This document shows, in pieces, positions 23,655-37,267 of a stretch of 64,000 nucleotides of DNA (its first letter is position 1; each line of letters starts with the position of its first letter). The notes beneath the pieces are model-generated. The model did not search any database, was not told the origin of the DNA, and was given only the letters and a program-made list of their open reading frames with translations. This DNA comes from Valencia hispanica (taxonomy: Eukaryota > Chordata > Actinopteri > Cyprinodontiformes > Valenciidae), in the NCBI GenBank assembly GCA_963556495.2, contig OY747705.1, forward strand, positions 9,838,501 to 9,902,500, given 5' to 3'. A program made the position numbers and the translations under genes.

Positions 23655-25222
23655 AGAATTCCAATTCAATTTAGTTTATTTATATAGCGCCGATTCACAA
23701 GAGATGTCATCTCAAGTCCCTTTACAAGAAAAATCATTTCAATACAATCATACAAAAATTCCAATAAGTTATACTATGGGCTGAGACAGACTGACAACTT
23801 TTCTTCACTATGCTACTTTTCTCTTCTACTACTCTCCAGTTGTATTATTTGCTGTTATTTCGACTGTTAACTTTGTTTTCTCTCAGTGTTTTTCTCTCCA
23901 TAGAAGATATACCTGGTCTGGTATCCTGCTTGGCTGCAATGCCCTGTTGAACCCGGGGCATCGACTGGAATGATGCTCCCAGTAACTGAGCATCCCCTGT
24001 GTCCTGTTATCAACTTTTGACTTTCTTTAATATGGAGAGTACTCTTATATCCGATCTTATGTTCTTTCTGTGTCTCTGCTCTGTCTTCTCAAACACCCAG
24101 CAGAACCCAGCAGAACCTGGCTCAATACAAGCGGCCATCTGCCACGACCGTCTGGGGGTTCGAGAAGAGAGAGCAGAGACACGTAAAGAACAGAGGATCT
24201 GATGTAAGAGTACTTTCTGTTTTAAAGAAAGTAAAAAGATGATGATGCCCCCCGTCCAAACAAAATTGTAGTTAAGCAGGATACCAGACCAGGTGTACCT
24301 TTTATAGAGAGAAAAACACTAAGAGAAAACAGAGTTAACAGTCGAAACAACAGGAAATAATTCATATGGAGAGTAGTAGTATAAAAGAAAGTAGCAGAGT
24401 GAAGAAAATTGGTAAGTCTGTCCTCCAGTTTGAGCCTATAGCAGCATAACTACAGAGATAGCTCAGGATGACCTAAGCCACTCTAACTATAAGCTTTATC
24501 AAAAAGGAAAGTTTTAAGCCTGGCCTTAAAAGTAAACAGAGTGTCTGCCTCACGGACTAAAGCTGGGAGCTGGTTCCACAGGAGAGGAGCCTGATAACTA
24601 AAAGATCTGCCTCCCATTCTACTTTTAGAAATCCTAGGAACTACAAGTAAACCTGCAGTCTGAGAGCGAAGGGCTCTGTTAGGAACATATGGAACAATTA
24701 GATCTCTGATGTATGATGGAGCTTGATTATTAAGGGCTTTGTATTTAAGTAGAAGGATCTTAAATTATATTCTGGATTTAACAGGGAGCCAATGAAGGGA
24801 AGCTAAAACAGGAGAAAGGTGATCTCTCTTTTTAATATTCATCAGAACTCTTGCTGCCGCATTTTGGATCAACTGAAGGCTTTTAATGGCATTTTGGGGA
24901 CTACCTGATAGTAAAGAATTACAGTAGTCCAGCCTTGAGGTAACAAATGCATGGACTAGTTTCTCAGCATCACTCTTGGACAGGATGTTTCTAATTTTAG
25001 CAATATTCCGGAGGTGAAAGAAGGAAATCCTAGAAACCTGTTTAATATGGGATTTAAATGTCAAATCTTGGTCATAAGTGACGCGAGTTTCTTTACGTTA
25101 TTACTGGGGGCCAATTTAATGTCTCCAGATGAAGGGATTGACTAATCAGTTTCTTTTTTAGAACTTCTGGTCCAAAGACAGCAACTTCTGTTTTGTCAGA
25201 ATTTAACAGCAAAACGTTTAGC
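23655..25222 (-). mobile_element. L2 LINE (AATTC subfamily), antisense, with an internal inversion
   Basis: The 3' tail at 23655 (caattcaatttagtttat) is antisense, as is 24095-25222, which holds the RT C-terminal part (24765-25064: FKSHIKQVSRISFFHLRNIA onward). The piece at about 23780-24094 instead runs in the sense direction through the 3' region. It pairs with antisense 24140-24420 as an imperfect inverted repeat. The LINE has therefore been rearranged or received a second copy in reverse. A related 30-bp antisense scrap lies at 25789-25822. Confidence 0.85.
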
Positions 25223-25788
25223 ACTGGTATAAAACCGGCTCAGAAATATATGCTGTCAGTAGTTGCTACATGTAGAACTTCAGCTCACAGTTGGAGAAAC
25301 TAAAAGTTGTAGTTTAATCACAAATACAAAGCTTTCAAAAATACAAAAAAATAAAAAAATAAATAAAGAGCAAGATACTCATCCCTGTATTTCCTCCGTG
25401 GTTGACCACGTGACTTCTCTGACTCTGAAACGTTCCCTGATCTTTTTAGATATTTGTACATTTTGTAGATGGAATCTCTGATAATGCGGCTACTTCAGCT
25501 AGTTTTGTTCTGCTGCGATATATTCCAACGTCAAACTCCCAGCCCGAGGTTCCAGCTCCCGGTTCTGTTTACAATGATGATCACAATTGCTAATTTATTT
25601 GAGTGTGTTTCATTTTGTGAGAGGGGGGAGCTGGTTGATTTAATTTACAGTGCAGTGAAACATTCACAACGACAAAATCTAGGGGGGAAAAACTAATTAA
25701 ATCCCGTTGATGTCACGCCCCAGCTGCAATACCTCTGTGCCCCACTAGTGGGGCTCGCCCCATAGTTTGAGAAACACTGCTCCAGCAA
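25223..25788. other. Unclassified DNA
   Basis: No gene seen. It ends with a gccccatagtttgagaaac box, a motif common at hAT ends. It is followed directly by a small L2 scrap (25789-25822), so an unrecognised insertion may separate this scrap from the L2 at 23655-25222. Confidence 0.35.
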
Positions 25789-25822
25789 AACCTGGCTCGG
25801 TGCAAGCGGCCATCTGCCATGA

Positions 25823-27499
25823 CATTTAAGAGTAGAATATTACATCAATAAAAAACATTTTGAATACAGAAATGTGCTCTTAATGAAATGTATGTTTAAT
25901 ACCTGCTGTGATAGGAATATTTAAAGTAATGTGAATTAATTGATTAATTATATGTTGGTAAATGCATCTTGGGAATATGTCATGAAGAGATCATCAGAGT
26001 GCTTAAGCAGATGTCAGTGAGGAGCAGATTTTAGCCGGATGCCCTCTGACCTCATTCCCTTTACTCAACAGTGTGAAGTGTTTTTAACCTTGTAGGACAA
26101 GACTTCAAGAATGCGTAAAAGGGACAGAGGAGGATTATATTGGATTACTTTATACCATAAGGACATTAGGAATAGGAGGGTGCAGAAGTGTTTGAGCATG
26201 GCCCAGCTCTGGGTACGCTGTATGTCTAGTGATCCTGGCCCATCAACTTATTAAATATCTAAAACATCTAACGGACTGGAGCCTCATCTTTGTTAGAGGA
26301 AGAAGATATTTTTCTCCCACGACACCTGTTCAAAGGTTATTTTAAAATGGAACTTTTATTCTGACCAACGAGCTTCAATCAGAGCATGTTCTAATTGATT
26401 AAATATGACAGTTTGCATGTGGGCCAAAAAAACGCTTGTCCCGTGGCTGAAAGCGTGGAACATTGTTTTTTGTATATTGAATATTGTCTCCCTGACCTGC
26501 CTGCTGTGTTCCTTTGTCTTCATGATGCTGCTTGTTCACTAATGTTCTCTAACTTACCTCTGAGGCCAGAAACAGAACAGGTGCATTTATACTTGGGGTG
26601 TGAATTGAACACAGATTGACTCTGAGTCTAGTGCAATTAAGTGACATCTGAAGCCACTGGATTACAATGGATTTTATTTATAGATATTAAAAAGAAGAGG
26701 CCTGGATGCAAATGCACGCTACAGTAAATACACACTCATTCAAAAATCAAAAAGAGTCTTTTTACTTTTTGGACATTAAACAACTTCAGATTCAGTTTTA
26801 GCTGAATCTTTGGTCATTTTAACATGTTCTTGTTAAATTGCTGAACTACTAACTAAAATTGCTATATTTAGAAAAAAATACCAACAATTACAAATTGCAG
26901 TTAAAATAATTTGCATTGATTACATAACATTCCAATGCTTACTTGGCAAAAAGTTCATGTACATGTTAGTCCAGTTGCGAAACACTGAAATGATCCAATC
27001 CCATGCAATATGGAAGTTGGAAGCCAATTTTACCGTTGCTGTCTTGCAATTTATTAAACCTACAGATAAGACCAGTATTTAAGCTATTCAAGGTGAATAT
27101 TTTACTTTCAAAATATTAGGACTGTACAAATATGTCCAGAATGTTATAAAAACCAGGAGAAAAAAATCTGGAAATTTGAGCATGTTAAAGCATGGCATTT
27201 TTAAAGGTATAATGGGGAGGAACCCTGCATTGTAGCCCTTTTTGCTAATATTGCTGAATCTCATTACCAGTAAGTCACACCTAGCTCATCTCTTTGCCCT
27301 TATAACAGTTTGCAGTTAAAACATTTCTCTATGCAGAATAAAAAATAAATATGCCTACATCTGCCATGTAAACATTTACTGTATGAACCCAGCAGTGAAC
27401 ATCAGCACACAAACATCAGGGAAAAAAGACAAAAAAGATATGATGAATACATTAGACTAGACATTACAGTAATGTTTGTGCCAGTAAAAACAAACAGAA
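25823..27499. other. Non-coding DNA, no feature recognised
   Basis: AT-rich, without repeat ends or recognisable coding sequence on either strand. Confidence 0.45.
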
Positions 27500-27755
27500 C
27501 GCCGGTCCATTACAGCGGCAACACAGAGACCACAGGACAGCCAACCATTCATGCGCACACCCAGGAGCAATGTTGTTGTTCAACCTGAAATGCATGTTTT
27601 CTGACTGTAGGAGGAAATCAGAGTACCCTGAAAAAAAATCCACGTATGCAACCGGAGAACATCAAGACTTTACGCAAAATGTTTCGCAGCCAGGGTTTGA
27701 GGCTAGAACTGTTGTTGGTGCAACCCACTGGTCCACCACACTGCTCGGTTCCTCA
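27500..27755 (-). mobile_element. tRNA-headed SINE-like retroposon, antisense
   Basis: Begins cgccggtccattacagcgg and passes through ctgactgtaggaggaaatc to a region whose complement resembles a tRNA-type B box (cgcagccagggtttgaggc on the + strand). It is the body of the family whose 3' tail is at 4980-5106. It is degraded and its ends are uncertain. Confidence 0.65.
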
Positions 27756-28958
27756 AAAGGTTTACAAACAACAAATCTGATTGGTCCAATATGAATGAAG
27801 GTAGTCATTATAAACCAGATTATGTATGTGGCTAGCTACAGCAAATTGAATTTTCAAAATTTATTTTGGCTTTTCTGTAGATGACTGCTAAAAAACATTT
27901 AAAATGCAATAGAGTTTCCCAAACTTCACTTGATCTGTTTATAAAAACTGATTCCAAGTTCTTTATAATATAGTTAATAATCTTCCTAATATTAGTCTGC
28001 CAGTCACCATCAGAGGAGACGTGACACAAGAAAGTAGTCACTGTAAAACATTAGCAAAATGTTAATATTTTACTTAACATAAAATAAAATAATTTAAAGT
28101 TCACATTTTAAAATTACTTTAGCATCTTTAATTAACACTTTGCTAATTCATCTCAGTTAGCTTTAATCAATTTGTATAGTATTCTCAAGAATGCAGAACA
28201 TTACCCTAAGTTTGAGATTTCCAAAAGGATGCCAGCTTTTCCAAATCCAGCAAGTTCCATGAAGACAAGCTGGAAGCTCGGACAAACGAAGCGTAAAGGC
28301 AGGAGCAAATGAATGTTCTGTAGCAGAGAGCTCCCCTAAACGACCAAAACCCACAGAGGTTTGGCTCTCTGTACTAGCAGCCTGAGGCCATGTACACACA
28401 TATGGAGGACTACGAGGGTCATTGGAAAAGCAATACAGCATTTTGACGATGAGTGCTTACTTGTGAATTAAAAATATAGTTTGCTAAATATAATTTCAAA
28501 CTCAACAATTAAGCCATAGCAAAAAAAAAGACACATTTGAAAAGCATTTTGTAATTACACATTTTAAATTGAAATACTAAAGAGCAATAGCTAATTGTAT
28601 TTATTATTTATGATTTTTTTTTCAAATCCTATTTCAAAATGGAGAATTGAATAACACAATTAATAAATGAGATTGTAAATATCTTTCCTTTTCATACATT
28701 TAAAAAAGTTATTCCCTTTTCTACATCCGTTTTCTCTTTCCAGCTCTCATTTTCAAATCCTTTTTGCAATTGCATTTCCTAAATGGTTTACCCTCTCCTT
28801 TTAGCATACGAGTGACCCTCCTGGTCCCTGACCACACTGAAAACCAAGTTCAACCAATCACAGCTGCTCCTCAAGTGTAACCAGCTCTCTCATTGGTTAG
28901 ACACGAGCTGTGCAGCTCAGCAAGGTCCACCCAAATGTGGCTGTCATTCATAGAAATG
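27756..28958. other. Non-coding DNA, no feature recognised
   Basis: AT-rich. 28160-28440 is compositionally balanced, and the 92-codon minus frame there has no recognisable domain. Confidence 0.4.
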
Positions 28959-29395
28959 CCAAACCTGTAGGGGGCAGTAGTTCCCCCAAATCCTATCTAC
29001 TCAGAGTAACCTTCTATGCTCTAACTTCTACACAGAGCAGTAACTGAGCTTGTAAAAACAAGCAAGCAAAAAGCGCTTGGACAATCGGTAATGCCAACAA
29101 ATCTCTGAGGGCATAGATGCTGTTTCTGAGTGGAAACACAGGTCGCACAAGTGATGTCGGAGCATTTTTGTTGCGGAAAGTGACGTTGCGGAGCCGAAAA
29201 TGCTGGTTATTTCTGTCCACACGCAAACGCTTAAAACGGAGAAAACGCAGATCTTCACTTTGGCCGGAGTTTTGTAGAAAGATTCGTTTTTGGTGCCATA
29301 AATCTGCGTTTTCATGTGGAAGACAGGCCAAACAGTGGAAAAATATCTAAGTTTTGTGAGATACCAGGCTACGTGTGGACAAGGCACGAATAAAG
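28959..29395. mobile_element. Possible non-autonomous DNA transposon relic
   Basis: Contains tctgcgttttcatgtggaag, caaacgcttaaaacgg and tacgtgtggacaagg. These motifs recur in a class of fish MITEs with cgttttc/gaaaacg repeats. No clear target duplication is seen. The overlapping frames on both strands (29014-29432) are by-products of this repeat, not genes. Confidence 0.4.
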
Positions 29396-32036
29396 AGAGG
29401 TTCATGAAGAAAATAACGTTTCCTTTAAACATCTTCTGTGTTCTTGTTTTTCTGCTTACTTGGACTTCCTTATAAACATCTCCCTGATACTGAAAGGAGT
29501 CATGTTTATGTCTTCTTCCCTCAGTTCCTCACCAAAGAGTGTTGATTCCAAGCTGGTAGCGCGCCCACATGGTGCTTTCCCTGATGACAAAAAGATGGAA
29601 TATTTGAATCTCTGACTGGCAAGGCCACTGGTCAGGGCCGGTCATGGCATTGTGTGATTTTGGTCCTGACTTGATTTGTTCTTTCATCCCTAAAAAATCT
29701 CCCAAGGTTGAAGAATTCTTTCTTTCCATTTTTTGCACTTTCCTTTTTTAGAATTATTAAGAGACTCTGCATTTTACACAGCAGCAGAAGGACTTCATTA
29801 AGGCCTCATAGTAATGTGCTAATCTTTTCCTTCCCACATCATGGTTGTGTTTGTCCAAAAAGCCTTTGCTGTGGAGCTGACCTGATTGGAAGGTAATAAA
29901 AATCTAAGTCGAACAAAGGATAGAAATAAGCTACATTCAAGCAAGCAAACACACACACGCACACACCCACCCACACACACACACACACACAGAAAAAGCA
30001 CCCTTATCATCCCTGTTTCATTTAGAGTTGATTGCTGTCGGATTATAATGCAATCACCACGCTGCGTGAGCCATAACTATGGGAACTGGTTTTAACTGTT
30101 TATCTTGCCAGAGATCTTAATTTAAGTTTGAACACTCTGTATCACTTAGATGTGAGAGACATGGGAAATTGACAAAAAAGGGGAAAAAAAAGAAAAGGGG
30201 ACAACAAAGAGCGAGGAAGCAATGGGAGCTATGGAAAGAGAAGAAAAAAAAGAAATGGAGAAACAGACACGTTCTTGTTCTGTCTGTTGTACTTCATTTG
30301 CAATTTACTCTTTCTTTGAGGGAAAATCAATTTATGATGACAATCCGCAGGGCAGACATGAAAGGAGAGGAGCTCCTTTGCCATGGGAAAATTTCTGCTG
30401 GAGAATGTCACTAATCTTGGTAAAATGAATCATTCACACTTTATTTGGACATCTGTGTTAACCCCCCTCCCCTCCCTTCCTCCTCCTGACTTTCATTCAT
30501 TTGTGACAGTTTTATTACTAGTTGTGCAGGTGGCTGGGGGCTCAGGAGTCAGACAAGAATGCCACATGGAGATAGTCCAAAAAGCTGAGCGGTCCTCGAG
30601 CCTCTAATGATGTTTCCTCTGTGCTGCGTGGCGCAACCGTCACTGTTGTAGCGTCAACTCTTTGCTTGCAAACTGTTAATGCCTGAAGATGCACTGGACC
30701 AAAATCACGATAAAAAAAAAAAAATCACTTTTGGAACTGCATCCTTCTCATTAAAGTTATCTAATTTCTAATGTTGGAGCAAAACCAGACAGAAAAACCA
30801 TGAGCTCTAACCCTAAATGACTAAATGCAAGGAATTTGCAAATATTGTAACTATATTCAATCTAATATTTATGACAGATTGAATATATTTTGACCGATAA
30901 TTGAAAAGTGTGTTGATGCAGCTGCTATTGTGAAACTAGTAAACCCAACATTCAGGACTTTATGACTCAATAGTTAGAAGTATTAAAATCATACATGCCA
31001 AAGCGGGTGTCAGACTGTTTCCAATTTTACCATATTATGTTGGCAGATCAATTAATGCATGAATTCTCATACATGCATTGGCATGTATGAGAATACAGGT
31101 TTTAGCATGAGAAACATTAGGCAATTTCTTTGGAATATTAAATCCTGCTTTGAGGCATGTGTCGCATTTAATATGCCTCATTTGTCATAGTGTCACATTT
31201 TCTGTTTTTCTGAAGTTCATCATCGCACATTTTGACAGATCAAAGTTCAGGGCTTTGACCACTTGGTGCAGATGCGTCGTCATTTTCAACTTGACGCACA
31301 GAGTGCAGGTAACTAAATCAATAAAAATAAAAAAAGATTCCCATGAGAGCTTCATCTCAGACCTGGACACCATACTCCATGCATCTCGCTATCCAGCTGA
31401 AGAGTCATGAAGGCTTTGGAGTTCGTCTATGACCAGCTGAACCACCTGTGCAGAAGAAGCGTATGCTGTTGGATTTCCTTAAATCTAAGGAACATCGTTC
31501 CATGATTTCAGAACTTTGGCTGAAGTGGCGCTTAATTCCAGTCTCCAGTGTGGCAAGCAGAGCGTGGATTCAGCCTCCAGTAAGACATCTAAACCCCCAA
31601 TGAGAAGTCATCTGTCCAAGACAAAAGTCCAGCACCTCAGGACAATAGCTTGTAAACACATTTCCACTCAAGGAGCGACAGAGAGCGAGTTTTGATTGAG
31701 CTGGAAAGCTTTTTACTTGAAGTGCAGCTCGTAGAATAGTCTGGAAAACGCACGTGAACAAACAAAACACAGCGGTCTGTTTTGTTGTTCTCTACACATG
31801 CTGGTGTTCAAAATAACCAGAAGACCATTTTAGATGAACGGACCTTGCAATATAAAACATCTAGTGTCCAAAAGCTGCATTAACTACTAATTACATCGAC
31901 TATAGAGCACCTCTCTGTGATGTTATCTGGGCGCCTCAAAATGGAGACCACCCGATTTAGGCCCACAAACACCAGGACGGAGGACAAGCAACCGGTTTCT
32001 TCAGCATCTGGGGAATTTGACATAAGGTTAAAGTTC
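29396..32036. other. Non-coding DNA, no gene recognised
   Basis: Includes a CA microsatellite (about 29948-29991) and a purine-rich stretch at 30165-30260. 30280-30420 and 29520-29740 are balanced segments that could be conserved non-coding DNA. Short frames on both strands have no recognisable domain. Confidence 0.4.
31063..31094. repeat. Perfect 14-bp hairpin
   Basis: attctcatacatgc (31063-31076) pairs exactly with gcatgtatgagaat (31081-31094) around a 4-base loop. It is not attached to any element I recognise. Confidence 0.85.
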
Positions 32037-32110
32037 AGTCAATCAACTTTTATTTATATAGCGCTTTACACAGAGAATGAACAGGAATAAAAACACACCC
32101 AACACAAGAG
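32037..32110 (-). mobile_element. LINE/SINE 3'-tail fragment, antisense
   Basis: A tcaatcaacttttatttata start and a tagcgctttacaca box: the common antisense signature of an L2-related 3' tail in fish. Only the tail is present. Confidence 0.6.
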
Positions 32111-32483
32111 AAAAAAACAAATCATATAAAATGAATCACAAACATGTGATAACATGAAAGACATATAAACAGCCAATGAAACGTGTGTGCATTCCTCATT
32201 TTGAAAGCTACTAGATGTAAATGTATTAAATGTAAATCAAATGTAGATGATACCCTTAAATGTAGAGGATAGCAAGAGGATCCCAAGATGCTTTGAGACG
32301 TTTATAACATATGACATGTACACAGTTCTTATAACAATTAGAGGCAGCCGTCTCATACTTTGTTTTTGCACTACTGAAACTACTGGACAATTTCCTTAGT
32401 GTTTTGAAACCATCATGACGTAATTGTACAGTAATGGGTTTGATTATGTAACAAAAGATGCTTGTTTTTGGCCAACCTGAGTA

Positions 32484-32700
32484 CAGTTGAAACCAGAAAT
32501 TGACATACACTGAATAAAAAGAAACAGAAACCTTTTTTCTCTCTCTCTCTCTGAAGGTAAATCGGACCAAACTTTTCTTGTTTTAGGTCAGTTAGAATTA
32601 CCTAAATGATTTTGATTTGCTAAATTGTCACAATAATAAAACAAAGAATACGTCAGAGATTTTGTCTTTAAAATCAGTACTTCAAGGAAGTTTTACATTA
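32484..32700 (+). mobile_element. Tc1 terminal repeat remnant
   Basis: Begins with cagttgaaaccagaaattg after TA and contains ttaggtcagttagaattacc followed by gctaaattgtcacaataat. It is the same terminal repeat as the Tc1 at 8861. No transposase follows, so it is an isolated end. Confidence 0.8.
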
Positions 32701-33005
32701 GAACAACAAATTAACTTTGTGATTTTAGCTATATCAGAACTTCTGATTTAACAACAGGGAACCAATAACTAGTCCTGGTACCTGTTTGAGTTTCTTAGCC
32801 TACTTTTTGAAGCCATAACTGCACTCGTAGAGATGCTAGGACCCGGCTGTATAGACATTTATTAGATTTTTCTGTAAAATACCTTATTTCATTTTTCTCC
32901 TGTTTATTTCTTTGACTCTGTTTGCATTTGTTTCAGGTTTAGCTGCGACTACAGTAGTCCTCTGATCGTGAGAGTGCAAAGCATTCACAGTGTCAACCCT
33001 ACATT

Positions 33006-33800
<795 letters not shown>

Positions 33801-34139
33801 CATTCACCGGCCACTTTGTTAGGTACACCTTACTAGTACTTGGTTGGACCCCATTTTGCCATCAGAACTGCTTTAACTGTTCATGGCATAGATTCACCAA
33901 GGTGTCTGAAGAATTCCACAGAGACTTATGTTCATTTTCATAATTTTAAGTCACCTGACATGATCTTTAACCTTGTTGACAAAGCTATACCTTTATCTTG
34001 GTAACTCAAAGTAATGCACAAAGAGTTTTCTTAAAGAAATATGGAAACAATAATTCTGAAAAAGGTCAATGTGATTGCTGCTCTGTCTCTCCCAAAGAAA
34101 AGCACAAATATATATATATATATATATTGGAATGGTTCA

Positions 34140-34335
34140 TTTGTTTCAGTAACTCAATTGTCTAAATGGAAACACAGATTAATTACACACAGACTGATGG
34201 TTTTTTAAGCCTTTAAATTAGCTTATTATAATAATGTTCTGCTTACAGCTGAAAACAGGACATTAAAGATTAAAATCTTACATCAGACCAATAAAAAAAT
34301 ACAGAAATGTTGGCTTAACAAAAGTATGTCTAATA
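34140..34335. mobile_element. Terminal sequence of another Tc-type element
   Basis: Contains aagcctttaaattagcttat, a ttctgcttacagctgaaaac box and a cagaccaataaaaaaatac box. The same set recurs at 63320-63560. I recognise it as the end of a long-TIR fish Tc-type transposon. It lies within the gap of the Tc1 at 33801-36440. Confidence 0.6.
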
Positions 34336-35032
34336 CCTACTTAAAGATTCTTATATCAAAAAAGTACTTTTAATCTGACAAATGACCCTTTTCAAAAAAC
34401 ATATTCTAATTTATTTAATATCACTGTAAATATTACCCCTATGTAAGATGTTGAGAACAAGAAAATGTTAATTGTAGCTTGACTGAATTAGAATAGGTAA
34501 GTCATACATTTTGTTGACTTGGGCCTTTACAGTAGTATTGATTGGGTACAAAGTTATGTATGAATATTATTTCTATCATAAACATCCATGCAGAAAATAT
34601 ACATAAACTATAAAGTACATAAAGTACATGTGGTAGCAGAGCAACTATCTGGAATCTTTGGCTGAGCTAAAGTGAACATGTTCAAAGGATGGCTGGAGTG
34701 GGGAAACCTGTTGCTTTGCCTTTCAGGTGGGTATTTCCCCTGTAGCTCTGACATCACATCAAAATAAAAAATCTACCTTATAATGTCTCACAGTTGCTAC
34801 ACATTTGCTAACTGTGATGTGGAGTTCCTAACACATCCTAAAGGATAGTTGAATAGGATCTGGGGATCGTGGAGGCCATTGGAGTACAGTGAACTCACTA
34901 TTATGTACAGGAAATCAGTTTGAGAGGATTTAAGCTTTGTGACATGGTTCATCATCCCATACAGGGAGTGTCCATTAGAAGATGGGCACGCTGTGGCCAT
35001 AACAAGAACTATTCTCTCTCTGGCCAACAAGG

Positions 35033-36085
35033 AGACGCTGATGCAGCTTTTATCACCATTAGAATTGATTACTGTAATGCCCTGCTTTCTGGTTTTCCCC
35101 CAAAAAGTATCTCAGGTTTACAACTTCTACAAAATTCAGCAGCACGTGTCCTGACGAAGACCAGGAGGTGGGAACACATTGCATCGGACTTAAATTCTTT
35201 GCATTGCCCCCCCTTATGTGTTAGAATCGATTTTAAGGTTATTTTAATGGTTTTTAAGTGTCTTACTGGTCTTGAGCCTTCTTATCTCTCTGAACTCCTT
35301 TTACCATATGAACCTTCGTGGTCTCTGCGCTCCTCTGGCAGCCGTCTCCTTGTCATCTCTTAAAGCCAGGACACACACTCATGACGAGGCGTCTTTCCAG
35401 TTCTATGGCCCTCACCTCTGGAACAGGCTGCCTGAGGACCTCAGGGCCGCAGAGAGCGTTCATGTTTTAAGAGCAGGCTCAAGACTCAACCTTTTAGCCT
35501 AGCTTTTAACTGATTATTATTTATTGTTGTCTGTTTAATTGCTCTGCATGTTTTACTTGCTTGTATTTTATCAGTGTTTTACTATTTAATCTTATCATAT
35601 TTATCCACTGCTTATTTTTATGTTTTACCCAGTTATTTTATTCTTCCTTCCAGTGTTTCCCCTATAGGAGCCCTCTGCCTCGGGAGCGGTGGTCAGCTGT
35701 AGCTGCTCTCCAGGTAACGCTTGGGTGGAGGTGGGGGTCTCGGCCTTGCCTCCTCTGGGCGCCTTCTGTCGGTGCCTCGGCTGCTGCTGTTGATGTGCTG
35801 CTGCCGGTGCAGATGGCTTCTTTGATGGCGTTTCCTTACCTTACCTGGCTCATGTGTACTTGGGCCAATGTCCTTATTAATGTTGATCTTGAGTGTGTGT
35901 GCGCATGGGGGTTGGGTTGGGGGGAGGGGGTTATACATGTGATCATGCTTTTAAATCTGTGGGGAAGGGATGGGAATGTGATTTATGTGGGGTCATTTTA
36001 ATCTGTAAAGCACTTTAAGTTGCCACATTTTTATAAAGAAAAATAGCGCTTTATAAATAAAGTTTGATTTGATTGATTTGATTTG
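35033..36085 (+). mobile_element. L2-type LINE, third subfamily, 5'-truncated
   Basis: Sense strand: RT C-terminal coding, then a 3' region ending tagcgctttataaataaag and a (TTTGA)n-like tail. It interrupts the antisense Tc1, whose sequence resumes at 36086. Confidence 0.85.
35034..35502 (+). pseudogene. L2 reverse transcriptase, C-terminal end
   Basis: Reads [40 protein letters not shown] and [20 protein letters not shown]. After a frameshift near 35350 it reads ASFQFYGPHLWNRLPEDLRA to a stop at 35502. This is the region after the RT thumb, conserved across L2 LINEs. Catalytic motifs are absent. In S-L-H-C-P-P, the usual S-L-H-W-L-P has lost its tryptophan. Confidence 0.85.
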
Positions 36086-36440
36086 GTAGGCTCCGGTATT
36101 CTGTTCAGTTATGTTCTAAGGGGCCCAAAGTGTGCCGGGAAAATGCCTCCCACACCATTACACCTCCATCACCAGCCTGGATCCATGTTTTCATTTTGTT
36201 CACGTCAAATTCTGATCCTGCTATCTGCTCCAAACTAAGATTTATTGGACCAGGTGGTATTTTGTTCTTCCTGTTATTATCCAGTTTTGGTGAGCCTGTG
36301 GGAACTGTAGCTACATATTTCTGTACATAGCAGACAAGACAAGGACCTGTTGTGGTCTTCTGCTGTTGTAGTCCATCTACTTCAAGGTTCTCCGGGTATT
36401 TCCTTGAAGATAGTATTCTGACAGAGGGCAGAAAAGCTAA

Positions 36441-37267
36441 CATGTTTCCTAGGTTTTAAGTAGAAGCATGTACTAACATGTAATGCCATTGACCTAAAGC
36501 GTTGTAGAGGTAAGAGACAGATTGGTTACAAAACAACCGAGTGAGTTTTTTGTTGTTGTTGTGTGCTGAACAGAGCTACGGTACTGTTCGAGCTCTAAAA
36601 GTTTGCACGAGAAAAGTTGTGCCGTGAGAGAGAACAAGGATAAAAAATTAAGTTCTGATTACAATTACGGGACGTGACACTTAGCTGATTTCAAATCAGC
36701 GAGGCCAAATTTCACAAAGCCTGTCAATGGTGGAAGCAAGCTCGCCAGATCCCTCCCCAATCAAAAGTTTGTTCTATATAATTTTACGCAATCAGATTTC
36801 TCCACAGTCATCCAGTGCAATCAGGTAATCAGAGGGGAGCATTAACAAGACAAATGGGGTTTAAAAAGTGGGTGCACTCTGTTTGCAGGAACTTCCTATG
36901 GAGAAGCCCCCTCCTCTCCTTGATTACTCCTATCACCCTCATACGGCGCAGCATCCCCAGTAAATAGCGTTCTACTACAGTACAGGCTGTATGTGCATTG
37001 GGAACAAATGTGACTGACTTTACATGAAAGAAATAGACACAATTGTTACCCTTAGGGCCATTTATGTCAAGTGATTAAATGTCCGAACTAACAATTTCAT
37101 CAGATGATTCATATTGTGTGGAGCAAATGCACTGTTTGCCACTGTAACACCTATAATTACATGTGAAATTCTGTTTCCCAGATTACACAGCCAGGTTTAT
37201 GCTGTTCTTGTCTTGCATGTAGGCTCTATATGTAGTCTGAATTTATTATTCTTACTGCTCATGTACA
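36441..37267. other. Non-coding DNA, no feature recognised
   Basis: No transposon ends or coding signal seen. Confidence 0.45.

Larger units (their letters stand above)
33801..36440 (-). mobile_element. Tc1/mariner relic, split by an L2 and another Tc end
   Basis: The left end cattcaccggccactttgtt follows TA (33799-33800). Antisense transposase sequence can be followed at 33830-33945 (ggttggaccccattttgcc), at 34780-35030 (gaataggatctggggatcg; gacatggttcatcatccc) and at 36086-36440 (ggggcccaaagtgtgccggg; ttttggtgagcctgtggg). On the minus strand the last part contains GDGGVMVWEAFSRHTLGPL, a Tc1 catalytic-box relative. The gaps hold a Tc-type terminal sequence (about 34140-34335) and a sense L2 (35033-36085). 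Confidence 0.78.

Noticed and set aside
29014..29432. Overlapping frames on both strands
   Set aside because: They follow a cgttttc/gaaaacg-rich repeat that looks like a MITE rather than coding sequence.
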